A program made the position numbers and the translations under genes. 64,000 nucleotides of DNA, from the NCBI RefSeq assembly GCF_019145205.1, contig NZ_JAHSTT010000012.1:91779-155778 (forward strand), read 5' to 3'. Numbering within the stretch: position 1 is the stretch's first letter; every line of letters begins with the position of its first letter. The notes under the pieces are model-generated. The model saw only the letters and a program-made list of their open reading frames with translations. It was not told where the DNA came from and searched no databases. The stretch is from Pseudomonas khavaziana. Lineage in GTDB: Bacteria > Pseudomonadota > Gammaproteobacteria > Pseudomonadales > Pseudomonadaceae. Positions 50,816 to 58,110 of the stretch are shown piece by piece.

Positions 50816-50851
50816 GCTATCATCGCGGTTTTTTCGGTTGGAGGTTCTCAT

Positions 50852-52219
50852 ATGGCAAAGGCCAAGCGCATGTACGGCTGCACAGAGTGCGGCGCGACCT
50901 TTCCCAAATGGGCGGGCCAGTGCTCCGAGTGCGGTGCGTGGAACACCCTGACTGAAACCATGATCGAGAGCGGCGGGGCTGCAGCGCCTACCGGCCGCGC
51001 CGGCTGGACCGGGCAACAGGCGCAGATCAAGACCCTGGCAGAAGTCAGTGTCGAAGAGATCCCGCGTTTCTCCACAGCCTCCGGTGAGTTGGATCGCGTA
51101 CTCGGTGGTGGCCTGGTGGACGGTTCGGTGGTGCTGATCGGCGGTGACCCGGGCATCGGCAAGTCGACCATTCTCTTGCAGACCTTGTGCAGCATCGCCA
51201 GCCGCATGCCGGCGCTGTATGTCACCGGCGAAGAGTCCCAGCAGCAAGTGGCCATGCGCGCCAGGCGCCTGGGCCTGCCCCAGGACCAGTTGCGGGTCAT
51301 GACCGAAACCTGCATCGAAAGCATCATTGCCACGGCGCGGATCGAAAAGCCCAAGGTGATGGTGATCGACTCGATCCAGACGATTTTTACTGAGCAACTG
51401 CAATCGGCACCGGGCGGCGTGTCCCAGGTGCGGGAAAGTGCGGCGTTGTTGGTGCGTTATGCCAAGCAGAGTGGCACGGCGATTTTCCTGGTCGGTCACG
51501 TAACCAAGGAAGGCGCGCTGGCCGGGCCACGGGTGCTGGAGCACATGGTCGACACCGTGCTGTATTTCGAAGGTGAATCCGACGGTCGCCTACGCTTGCT
51601 GCGGGCGGTGAAGAACCGTTTTGGCGCGGTGAACGAGCTGGGTGTGTTCGCCATGACCGACCGCGGGCTTAAGGAGGTCTCCAATCCCTCTGCGATTTTT
51701 CTGACCCGCGCCCAAGAGGAAGTCCCCGGCAGTGTGGTGATGGCAACATGGGAGGGCACCCGGCCGATGCTGGTGGAGGTCCAGGCGCTGGTGGATGACA
51801 GTCACCTGGCCAACCCGCGACGGGTCACGCTCGGCCTGGACCAGAACCGCCTGGCAATGTTGCTGGCGGTATTGCACCGCCACGGCGGTATCCCGACCCA
51901 CGACCAGGACGTGTTCCTCAACGTGGTCGGTGGTGTCAAGGTGTTGGAGACTGCTTCCGACTTGGCGCTGATGGCGGCGGTGATGTCCAGCCTGCGCAAT
52001 CGGCCACTACCTCACGACCTGCTGGTGTTCGGTGAAGTGGGCTTGTCGGGTGAAGTGCGCCCGGTGCCCAGCGGGCAGGAGCGATTGAAGGAGGCAGCCA
52101 AGCATGGCTTCAAGCGTGCAATTGTGCCCAAGGGCAATGCGCCGAAGGAGATGCCCCAGGGCTTGCAGGTGATTGGGGTGACTCGCCTGGAGCAGGCGTT
52201 GGATGCACTGTTCGAGTAG
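50852..52219 (+). CDS. radA: DNA repair protein RadA
   Basis: A 455-residue protein. An N-terminal C4 zinc finger (YGCTECGATFPKWAGQCSECGAWNT), a RecA-like ATPase with GGDPGIGKST (Walker A) and VMVIDSIQT (Walker B), the RadA-specific KNRFG motif, and a C-terminal Lon-protease-like domain (DVFLNVVGGVKVLETASDLALMAAVMSSLRNRPLP). It drives branch migration in recombinational repair. It follows ankB by 36 nt; whether they are co-transcribed is unclear. Confidence 0.97.
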   Translation: MAKAKRMYGCTECGATFPKWAGQCSECGAWNTLTETMIESGGAAAPTGRAGWTGQQAQIKTLAEVSVEEIPRFSTASGELDRVLGGGLVDGSVVLIGGDPGIGKSTILLQTLCSIASRMPALYVTGEESQQQVAMRARRLGLPQDQLRVMTETCIESIIATARIEKPKVMVIDSIQTIFTEQLQSAPGGVSQVRESAALLVRYAKQSGTAIFLVGHVTKEGALAGPRVLEHMVDTVLYFEGESDGRLRLLRAVKNRFGAVNELGVFAMTDRGLKEVSNPSAIFLTRAQEEVPGSVVMATWEGTRPMLVEVQALVDDSHLANPRRVTLGLDQNRLAMLLAVLHRHGGIPTHDQDVFLNVVGGVKVLETASDLALMAAVMSSLRNRPLPHDLLVFGEVGLSGEVRPVPSGQERLKEAAKHGFKRAIVPKGNAPKEMPQGLQVIGVTRLEQALDALFE

Positions 52220-52238
52220 CCAGCGACACCGCAAAAAC

Positions 52239-52332
52239 AATGTGGGAGGGGGCTTGCTCCCGATTGCGGTGGATCAGTAACAGATGGGCTGACTGACCCA
52301 CCGCAATCGGGAGCAAGCCCCCTCCCACATTT
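52239..52332. repeat. REPIN-like palindromic repeat, family A, copy 4
   Basis: Inverted GTGGGAGGGGGCTTGCTCCC cores extended by GATTGCGGTGG / CCACCGCAATC, between the convergent radA and PilZ genes. Confidence 0.9.
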
Positions 52333-52347
52333 GAATTGTGTTGGCTT

Positions 52348-52716
52348 CTAGATTTCCAGCAATGCCGCCAGCTCTCTGTTCAGCTCTTCCTCATCCCCCA
52401 GATTCAACTCAACCAGCCGCCGCAAATGGCTGATCGAATCCAGATCGATGTATTGGCACACGAAGCCCAGCTGCCCCTGATCCTCGTGGCTCAGCTTCAC
52501 TTGCATCTTTATATGTGCTTTAGGATCCAGGCGTATGTCTACGTCGAACGGCAGGGCTTTATTTCCCTTCCAGCCTTCGGGGCGCTCTATCAACAGGCCC
52601 TTTAACGAGAGATCTACCAATTTAACCTGCAATTCCCATCCGTTTTGCCGAAGTTCGGTCTTGGCGTCAAAAGCGATCCGGCGAAAATGGCGGCGGTCAG
52701 GCGCTTGCTCGGTCAT
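52348..52716 (-). CDS. PilZ domain c-di-GMP receptor, MapZ-like
   Basis: A 122-residue single-domain protein from MTEQAPDRRHFRRIAFDAKTEL. RRHFRR is the RxxxR and DLSLKGLLIE the D/NxSxxG motif of PilZ c-di-GMP receptors. By position next to radA and cstA and by length it corresponds to P. aeruginosa PA4608 (MapZ), which on binding c-di-GMP inhibits the chemotaxis methyltransferase CheR1. The frame is open further upstream, but only this start puts the RxxxR near the N-terminus. Confidence 0.9.
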   Translation of the reverse strand: MTEQAPDRRHFRRIAFDAKTELRQNGWELQVKLVDLSLKGLLIERPEGWKGNKALPFDVDIRLDPKAHIKMQVKLSHEDQGQLGFVCQYIDLDSISHLRRLVELNLGDEEELNRELAALLEI

Positions 52717-52891
52717 GGTGAGGCCCTCTGTGGATAGGAGCAGTGTAGCCCTGCGCCACCCTCCAGCGTTTATTTCCGCTTTTTTTGGCCATGGCAAGGC
52801 TCTAGACCAACGTAGGGGGCTGGTCTTTGATGCCAGTAGCGCTAAACTCCGGATGGCTGTCCTTTCTGTCCACCCTGGCTGGAATATAAAA

Positions 52892-54958
52892 ATGAAAAAT
52901 AATAATAGCCTGCTACGCCACTTACCCTGGCTGGTGCTGGCAATCGTAGGAGCGTGCGCCCTGGGCGTAGTGGCCTTGCGCCGCGGCGAGGCGATCAACG
53001 CCTTGTGGATCGTGGTCGCTGCCGTGGCCATCTATCTGGTTGCGTACCGTTACTACAGTCTGTTCATCGCCAATAACGTGATGCAACTCGATCCACGGCG
53101 GGCCACCCCCGCAGTGGTCAATAACGACGGTCTGGACTATGTGCCGACCAACAAACACATCCTGTTTGGTCACCACTTTGCGGCGATTGCCGGCGCGGGC
53201 CCCTTGGTCGGCCCGGTACTGGCGGCGCAGATGGGCTACCTGCCCGGCACCCTGTGGCTGATTGCCGGGGTGGTACTGGCCGGTGCGGTGCAGGACTTCA
53301 TGATCCTGTTCCTGTCCACCCGTCGTAACGGTCGCTCCCTGGGCGACATGGTCCGCGAAGAGATGGGGCGTATTCCCGGGACTATCGCGCTGTTTGGCTG
53401 CTTCCTGATCATGATCATCATCCTCGCGGTGCTGGCGTTGATCGTGGTCAAGGCCTTGGCCGAGAGCCCATGGGGCATCTTCACGGTGATGGCGACCATC
53501 CCGATTGCGATGTTCATGGGCATCTACATGCGCTACATCCGCCCGGGCCGCATCGGTGAAATCTCGATCATCGGCGTGCTGCTGCTGCTCGGTTCGATCT
53601 GGCTGGGCGGGCAGATTGCCGCCGACCCGTACTGGGCCAAGGCCTTTACCTTCACCGGCATCCAGATCACCTGGATGCTGATCGGCTACGGCTTTGTTGC
53701 CGCTGTGCTGCCGGTCTGGCTGATCCTGGCGCCCCGTGACTACCTGTCGACCTTCCTGAAAATCGGCACCATCATCGCCCTGGCGATTGGCATCCTGGTC
53801 ACCATGCCCGACCTGAAAATGCCGGCACTGACCCAGTTCATCGACGGCACCGGTCCGGTGTGGAAGGGCGGCCTGTTCCCTTTTCTGTTCATTACCATTG
53901 CCTGTGGCGCGGTCTCGGGCTTCCATGCGCTGATCTCCTCGGGCACCACGCCCAAGTTGCTGGCCAGTGAAAGCCACGCCCGTTACATCGGCTACGGTGG
54001 CATGCTGATGGAATCGTTCGTAGCCATCATGGCGATGGTTGCCGCCTCGGTGATCGAGCCAGGCGTGTACTTCGCCATGAACAGCCCGGCTGCAATCGTC
54101 GGCACCGACGTGGTCACCGTGGCGCAAACCGTCAGCAGCTGGGGCTTTGCAATTACCCCTGAGGCGCTGTCAGCCGTGGCCCACGATATCGGTGAAACCA
54201 CGATCCTGGCGCGTGCCGGTGGTGCACCGACACTGGCGGTCGGTATCGCGCAGATCCTGCACAGTGTGCTGCCGGGTGAAAACACCATGGCGTTCTGGTA
54301 CCACTTTGCGATCCTGTTCGAAGCGCTGTTCATCCTCACAGCCGTCGATGCCGGTACACGTGCCGGTCGCTTCATGCTGCAGGACCTGCTGGGTTCGTTC
54401 GTGCCGGCGCTGAAACGCACCGAGTCCTGGACTGCCAACCTGATTGCTACCGCAGGCTGCGTGGCGATGTGGGGATACCTGCTGTACCAAGGCGTGATCG
54501 ACCCGCTGGGTGGTATCAACACCTTGTGGCCGCTGTTCGGTATCTCCAACCAGATGCTGGCGGGCATCGCGCTGATGCTGGCGACCGTTGTGCTGATCAA
54601 AATGAAACGCCAACGCTACATCTGGGTAACCATGCTGCCGGCTGTCTGGCTGCTGATCTGCACCACCACTGCAGGCTTCATCAAGCTGTTCGACGCCAAC
54701 CCGGCCATCGGCTTCCTGTCGCTTGCGAAGAAATACAGCGATGCCTTGGCTAATGGCCAGATCCTGGCCCCGGCCAAGAACATCGACCAGATGCAGCACG
54801 TGATCTGGAACGCCTATACCAACGCAACGCTGACGGCGCTGTTCCTGTTCGTGGTGTTCAGCATCCTGTTCTATGCGCTCAAGGTTGGCGTCGCCGCCTG
54901 GGGCAACAAAGAGCGTACGGATAAAGAAGCCCCGTTCCAGGCTGTACCGGACGCGTAA
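52892..54958 (+). CDS. cstA: Carbon starvation/pyruvate transporter, CstA family
   Basis: A 688-residue protein with about sixteen to eighteen membrane helices, starting at ATG 52892 (MKNNNSLLRHLPWLVLAIVG). PTNKHILFGHHFAAIAGAGPLVGPVLAAQMGYLPGTLWLIAGVVLAGAVQDF is the family signature, and GFHALISSGTTPKLL and the C-terminal DUF4161-like helices follow. CstA/BtsT proteins take up pyruvate or peptides during carbon shortage. The gene order cstA-yjiX-yjiA is that of E. coli btsT-yjiX-yjiA, which supports the pyruvate branch. Confidence 0.93.
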   Translation: MKNNNSLLRHLPWLVLAIVGACALGVVALRRGEAINALWIVVAAVAIYLVAYRYYSLFIANNVMQLDPRRATPAVVNNDGLDYVPTNKHILFGHHFAAIAGAGPLVGPVLAAQMGYLPGTLWLIAGVVLAGAVQDFMILFLSTRRNGRSLGDMVREEMGRIPGTIALFGCFLIMIIILAVLALIVVKALAESPWGIFTVMATIPIAMFMGIYMRYIRPGRIGEISIIGVLLLLGSIWLGGQIAADPYWAKAFTFTGIQITWMLIGYGFVAAVLPVWLILAPRDYLSTFLKIGTIIALAIGILVTMPDLKMPALTQFIDGTGPVWKGGLFPFLFITIACGAVSGFHALISSGTTPKLLASESHARYIGYGGMLMESFVAIMAMVAASVIEPGVYFAMNSPAAIVGTDVVTVAQTVSSWGFAITPEALSAVAHDIGETTILARAGGAPTLAVGIAQILHSVLPGENTMAFWYHFAILFEALFILTAVDAGTRAGRFMLQDLLGSFVPALKRTESWTANLIATAGCVAMWGYLLYQGVIDPLGGINTLWPLFGISNQMLAGIALMLATVVLIKMKRQRYIWVTMLPAVWLLICTTTAGFIKLFDANPAIGFLSLAKKYSDALANGQILAPAKNIDQMQHVIWNAYTNATLTALFLFVVFSILFYALKVGVAAWGNKERTDKEAPFQAVPDA

Positions 54959-54973
54959 ACGAGGATTGCAAAC

Positions 54974-55171
54974 ATGTTCAATGACATCAGTCGCCTCGGT
55001 AAATACCTCGGTCAGGCCGCACGCCTGATGGTCGGCATGCCCGACTACGACACCTACGTCGAGCATATGCAAACCAAACACCCGGACAAGCCGGTGATGG
55101 ACTACAAGGCGTTCTTCCGAGAACGCCAGGAGGCCCGTTACGGCGGCAAGGGTGGGCCCAAGTGCTGCTAG
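54974..55171 (+). CDS. yjiX: YbdD/YjiX family small protein
   Basis: A 65-residue protein: MFNDISRLGKYLGQAARLMV, then VGMPDYDTYVEHMQTKHPDKPVMDYKAFFRERQEARYGGKGGPKCC. The GxPDYxxYVEHM.xxHP and FFR.RQ.ARYG motifs and the Cys-rich end identify the YbdD/YjiX family, always found after cstA/btsT genes and needed with them for full transport in some bacteria. It starts 15 nt after cstA behind CGAGGA. Confidence 0.93.
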   Translation: MFNDISRLGKYLGQAARLMVGMPDYDTYVEHMQTKHPDKPVMDYKAFFRERQEARYGGKGGPKCC

Positions 55172-55198
55172 CTCGATAACTTGGGTTGGCGGTGATCC

Positions 55199-55289
55199 TG
55201 TGGGAGGGGGCTTGCTCCCGATAGCGGTATGTCAGTGACATACAAGTGCCTGGCACACTGCTATCGGGAGCAAGCCCCCTCCCACATTT
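55199..55289. repeat. REPIN-like palindromic repeat, family A, copy 5
   Basis: Inverted GTGGGAGGGGGCTTGCTCCC cores extended by GATAGC / GCTATC, here between two genes of the same strand (yjiX and yjiA), so it lies within a possible operon. Confidence 0.9.
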
Positions 55290-55322
55290 GTTTTGTGTTT
55301 ATTCAGTTATCAGGAGGTAATT

Positions 55323-56282
55323 TTGTCCTCTCCCATCCCTGTCACCATCCTCAGCGGCTTCCTCGGCGCCGGCAAGACCACCTTGCTGCGCCACCTGCTC
55401 AAGGTCGAGCACGGCTTGAAAATCGCCGTGATCGAAAACGAATTCAGCGACGCCGGCATCGACACCCAGCTCTTGGGCGCAGAGCCGGTACAAGTCATGA
55501 CCCTGTCCAACGGCTGTGTGTGCTGCACCATCCACACTGACCTGACCAAGGCCCTGTACCTGCTGCTCGAACGCCTGGACAGTGGCGAAATCGCCTTTGA
55601 CCGATTGGTGATCGAGTGCACGGGCCTGGCCGATCCTGCCCCTGTGGCTCAGACGTTTTTTATCGACGAAGAACTGCGCGAGCGCTACATCCTCGACGGC
55701 ATCATTACCTTGGTGGACGCGGCCCACGCCGAGCAACACCTGACCCAGACCATCGCTCAGGCCCAGATCGGCTTTGCCGACCGCCTGTTGGTGAGCAAGC
55801 GAGACCTGGTGGACGAGGCGACGTTCGACGCCCTCAGCCAGCGCCTGACGCGCATCAACCGTCGTGCGCCGATCCGTGTGGTGGATCACGGCAAGATTGA
55901 CCTGGCCGAGCTGCTGGATGTGCGTGGCTTCAACCTCAACGCCGGCATGAGCCTGCGCCCGGTCAGCGCCGCGCCATCGGTCGACCGTATTTCCAGCCTG
56001 GTACTGCGTACCGAGCAGCCGCTGGATATCGACCGGCTCAGCGAGTTCATGAACGAGTTGCTGGAAGACCACGGCAAGCAATTGCTGCGCTACAAGGGCG
56101 TGTTGAATATTGCCGGGGAAGACCGGCGCATGGTGTTCCAGGGCGTCTTGAAACTCTATGGTTTCGACTGGGACACCGAATGGGCCGAGGGTGAAGCGCG
56201 GGAGAGTGTGATCGTGTTTATTGCCGATGAGCTGCCGGAGGACAAGATCCGTGAAGGCTTCCAGCGCGTCTACCAATCCTGA
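55323..56282 (+). CDS. yjiA: CobW/YjiA-family GTPase (metal chaperone type)
   Basis: A 319-residue protein from a TTG start 5 nt after a near-perfect AGGAGGTAA ribosome-binding site. PVTILSGFLGAGKTTLLRHLL is the Walker A, LSNGCVCCTIHTDL the CxCC metal-binding motif, VIECTGLADPAPVAQTFF the Walker B/switch, and LLVSKRDLVDE the base-recognition motif (SKxD). The C-terminal CobW_C domain follows. YjiA-type COG0523 GTPases bind zinc or cobalt. Family neighbours (cstA, yjiX) match E. coli, so YjiA is favoured over true CobW. Confidence 0.92.
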   Translation: MSSPIPVTILSGFLGAGKTTLLRHLLKVEHGLKIAVIENEFSDAGIDTQLLGAEPVQVMTLSNGCVCCTIHTDLTKALYLLLERLDSGEIAFDRLVIECTGLADPAPVAQTFFIDEELRERYILDGIITLVDAAHAEQHLTQTIAQAQIGFADRLLVSKRDLVDEATFDALSQRLTRINRRAPIRVVDHGKIDLAELLDVRGFNLNAGMSLRPVSAAPSVDRISSLVLRTEQPLDIDRLSEFMNELLEDHGKQLLRYKGVLNIAGEDRRMVFQGVLKLYGFDWDTEWAEGEARESVIVFIADELPEDKIREGFQRVYQS

Positions 56283-56299
56283 CTTGAAATACGATCAAC

Positions 56300-56388
56300 T
56301 GTGGGAGGGGGCTTGCTCCCGATTGCGGTGGGTCAGTAAACAAATAAGTGACTGACACTGCTATCGGGAGCAAGCCCCCTCCCACATT
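56300..56388. repeat. REPIN-like palindromic repeat, family A, copy 6 (with unmatched inner arms)
   Basis: Inverted GTGGGAGGGGGCTTGCTCCC cores, but the inner extensions do not match each other well (left GATTGCGGTG, right CACTGCTATC). It looks like a hybrid of two variants, as if one half were replaced by recombination. Confidence 0.85.
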
Positions 56389-56410
56389 GGATTGCATTTC
56401 AAATTGAAAT

Positions 56411-56432
56411 AAAAAAGCCCGGCTCAAGAGCC
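56411..56432 (-). terminator. Rho-independent terminator of glyA (distal)
   Basis: Read on the minus strand: GGCTC-TT-GAGCC followed by GGGCTTTTTTA. It lies about 200 nt beyond the glyA stop, on the far side of an inserted REPIN, and forms part of a larger inverted repeat (next entry). Confidence 0.8.
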
Positions 56433-56607
56433 AATGCCGTTCAGTTAAGCGTATACCGCCCTCTGTAGGAGCGAGCTTGCTCGCGAAAAACGTCAACGAT
56501 AACGCGTGCACCATGAATGAACGCGGCGCCTATGAGTTTTTCGCGAGCAAGCTCGCTCCTACAAAACGCCTTAAACTGAACGGCATTGCGGCTCAAGAGC
56601 CGGGCTT
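56415..56607. repeat. Approximately 40-bp inverted repeat flanking a REPIN in the glyA 3' region
   Basis: Left arm 56415-56451 (AAGCCCGGCTC...GAGCC, AATGCCGTTCAGTT, AAGCG) and right arm 56567-56607 are near-perfect reverse complements, differing by a few bases and small indels. Between them sits the family B REPIN (56464-56563), itself palindromic, so the whole 193 nt can fold into one long hairpin. Each arm also contains its own terminator-like GGCTC-AAGA-GCC hairpin. Confidence 0.85.
56464..56563. repeat. REPIN-like palindromic repeat, family B, copy 4
   Basis: Inverted TAGGAGCGAGCTTGCTCGCG cores around a spacer beginning AAAAACGTCAACGATAACGC, as in copy 3. It sits in the loop of the larger inverted repeat downstream of glyA. 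Confidence 0.9.
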
Positions 56608-56626
56608 CTTATTCAAGCTACTGCAA

Positions 56627-57880
56627 TTAAGCGCCGTATACCGGCAGCTTCTTGCAGATGGCCTTGACCTTCTCACGTACCGCGTCGATCACGGCTTCGT
56701 TGTTCAGGTCTGCCAGGATGTCGCAGATCCAGCCAGCCAGTTCCTTGCACTCGGCTTCCTTGAAGCCACGGGTGGTCACAGCCGGAGTGCCGAAGCGCAG
56801 GCCGGAGGTGACGAACGGCGAACGTGGATCGTTCGGCACGGAGTTCTTGTTTACGGTGATGAAGGCTTTGCCCAGGGCAGCGTCAGCATCTTTACCGGAA
56901 ATGTCCTGCTTGATCAGCGACAGCAGGAACAGGTGGTTTTCGGTACCGCCGGACACCACGTCAAAACCGCGCTCGATAAACACGCTGGCCATGGCCTGGG
57001 CGTTTTTCACCACTTGCTGTTGATAGGTCTTGAACTCAGGCTGCAGCGCTTCCTTGAAGCAGATCGCTTTAGCCGCGATCACGTGCTCCAGCGGGCCGCC
57101 CTGGGCACCCGGGAATACTGCGGAGTTGAGCTTCTTCTCGATCTCGGCGTTGGCGCGCGCCAGGATCAGGCCGCCACGTGGGCCGCGCAGGGTCTTGTGG
57201 GTGGTGGTGGTCACCACGTCAGCGTAAGGCACCGGGTTCGGATAGACACCAGCGGCGACCAGGCCGGCAACGTGAGCCATGTCGACGAACAGGTAGGCGC
57301 CGACTTTGTCAGCGATTTCGCGGAAACGTGGGAAATCCAGAATCTGCGAGTAGGCAGAGAAACCGGCCACGATCATTTTCGGCTTGTGCTCGACTGCCAG
57401 GCGCTCGACTTCGTCGTAGTCGATCAGGCCGTCGGCATTGATACCGTATTGGACGGCGTTGTACAGCTTGCCGGAGGAGGAAACGCTGGCGCCGTGGGTC
57501 AGGTGACCGCCGTGGGCCAGGCTCATGCCCAGGATGGTGTCGCCGCCTTGCAGCAGGGCCAGGTACACGGCGCTGTTGGCTTGGGAACCGGCGTGTGGCT
57601 GGACGTTGGCGTAATCGGCGCCGAACAGTTCCTTGGCACGGTCGATAGCCAACTGCTCAACCACGTCGACGTACTCGCAACCACCGTAGTAGCGCTTGCC
57701 TGGGTAACCTTCGGCGTACTTGTTGGTCAGAACCGAACCTTGAGCCTCCATCACCGCAGGGCTGGTGTAGTTTTCCGAAGCGATCAGCTCAATGTGCTCT
57801 TCCTGGCGCACGGCTTCTTGCTCCATGGCGGCGAAGAGATCGGCGTCGTACTTGGCAATAGTCAAATCACGGCTGAACAT
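56627..57880 (-). CDS. glyA: Serine hydroxymethyltransferase
   Basis: A 417-residue protein from MFSRDLTIAKYDADLFAAMEQE, standard GlyA length. SENYTSPAVMEAQGSVLTNKYAEGYPGKRYYGGCEYVD binds substrate; DVVTTTTHKTLRGPRGGLIL contains the PLP-binding Lys. It converts serine and tetrahydrofolate to glycine and 5,10-methylene-tetrahydrofolate. Pseudomonads have more than one glyA; by its neighbours (yjiA, morA) this is the PA4602-type copy. The in-frame ATG at 57892 would add four residues. Confidence 0.97.
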   Translation of the reverse strand: MFSRDLTIAKYDADLFAAMEQEAVRQEEHIELIASENYTSPAVMEAQGSVLTNKYAEGYPGKRYYGGCEYVDVVEQLAIDRAKELFGADYANVQPHAGSQANSAVYLALLQGGDTILGMSLAHGGHLTHGASVSSSGKLYNAVQYGINADGLIDYDEVERLAVEHKPKMIVAGFSAYSQILDFPRFREIADKVGAYLFVDMAHVAGLVAAGVYPNPVPYADVVTTTTHKTLRGPRGGLILARANAEIEKKLNSAVFPGAQGGPLEHVIAAKAICFKEALQPEFKTYQQQVVKNAQAMASVFIERGFDVVSGGTENHLFLLSLIKQDISGKDADAALGKAFITVNKNSVPNDPRSPFVTSGLRFGTPAVTTRGFKEAECKELAGWICDILADLNNEAVIDAVREKVKAICKKLPVYGA

Positions 57881-58110
57881 GGCGGTCCTCAAGGATCGGG
57901 GGCAGAAAAGAAGGGCATTCTAACCCAATGGGTTTTGGATGGCATATGAAAGGACATCATGTCGCGGACAAGTGGGGCTCATCTGGGGATGGGTGGTGAC
58001 TGTGCTGGCCTCATCGGGAGCAAGCCCCCTCCCACATTTGAAGGTATTCACAGTTCAAAATGTGGGAGGGGGCTTGCTCCCGATGGGGCCATTAGCCTCA
58101 CAGCAGCAGC
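57881..58110. other. Intergenic region between morA and glyA
   Basis: A 230-nt gap upstream of glyA. Its glyA-distal half is filled by the outward-facing family A repeat; the rest must contain the glyA promoter. No other structure seen. Confidence 0.4.
58013..58084. repeat. Family A repeat pair in outward (reversed) arrangement
   Basis: Two family A cores face the opposite way to all other copies: ATCGGGAGCAAGCCCCCTCC comes first and the GTGGGAGGGGGCTTGCTCCC core second. The stem extends outward to TGGCCTCATCGGG / CCCGATGGGGCCA (58006-58090). Confidence 0.9.

Noticed and set aside
56218..56580. Open frames with the shared peptide MLAKNVN/FASKLAPT at several places (for example 4784, 24448, 43876, 56477)
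   Set aside because: These are translations of the family B REPIN cores and spacers, not genes; the shared peptide simply reflects the repeat.
3267..58090. CRISPR array built from the 20-24 bp repeats
   Set aside because: The repeats are dispersed kilobases apart in inverted pairs between genes, with no regular spacers and no cas genes; they are REP-type elements.
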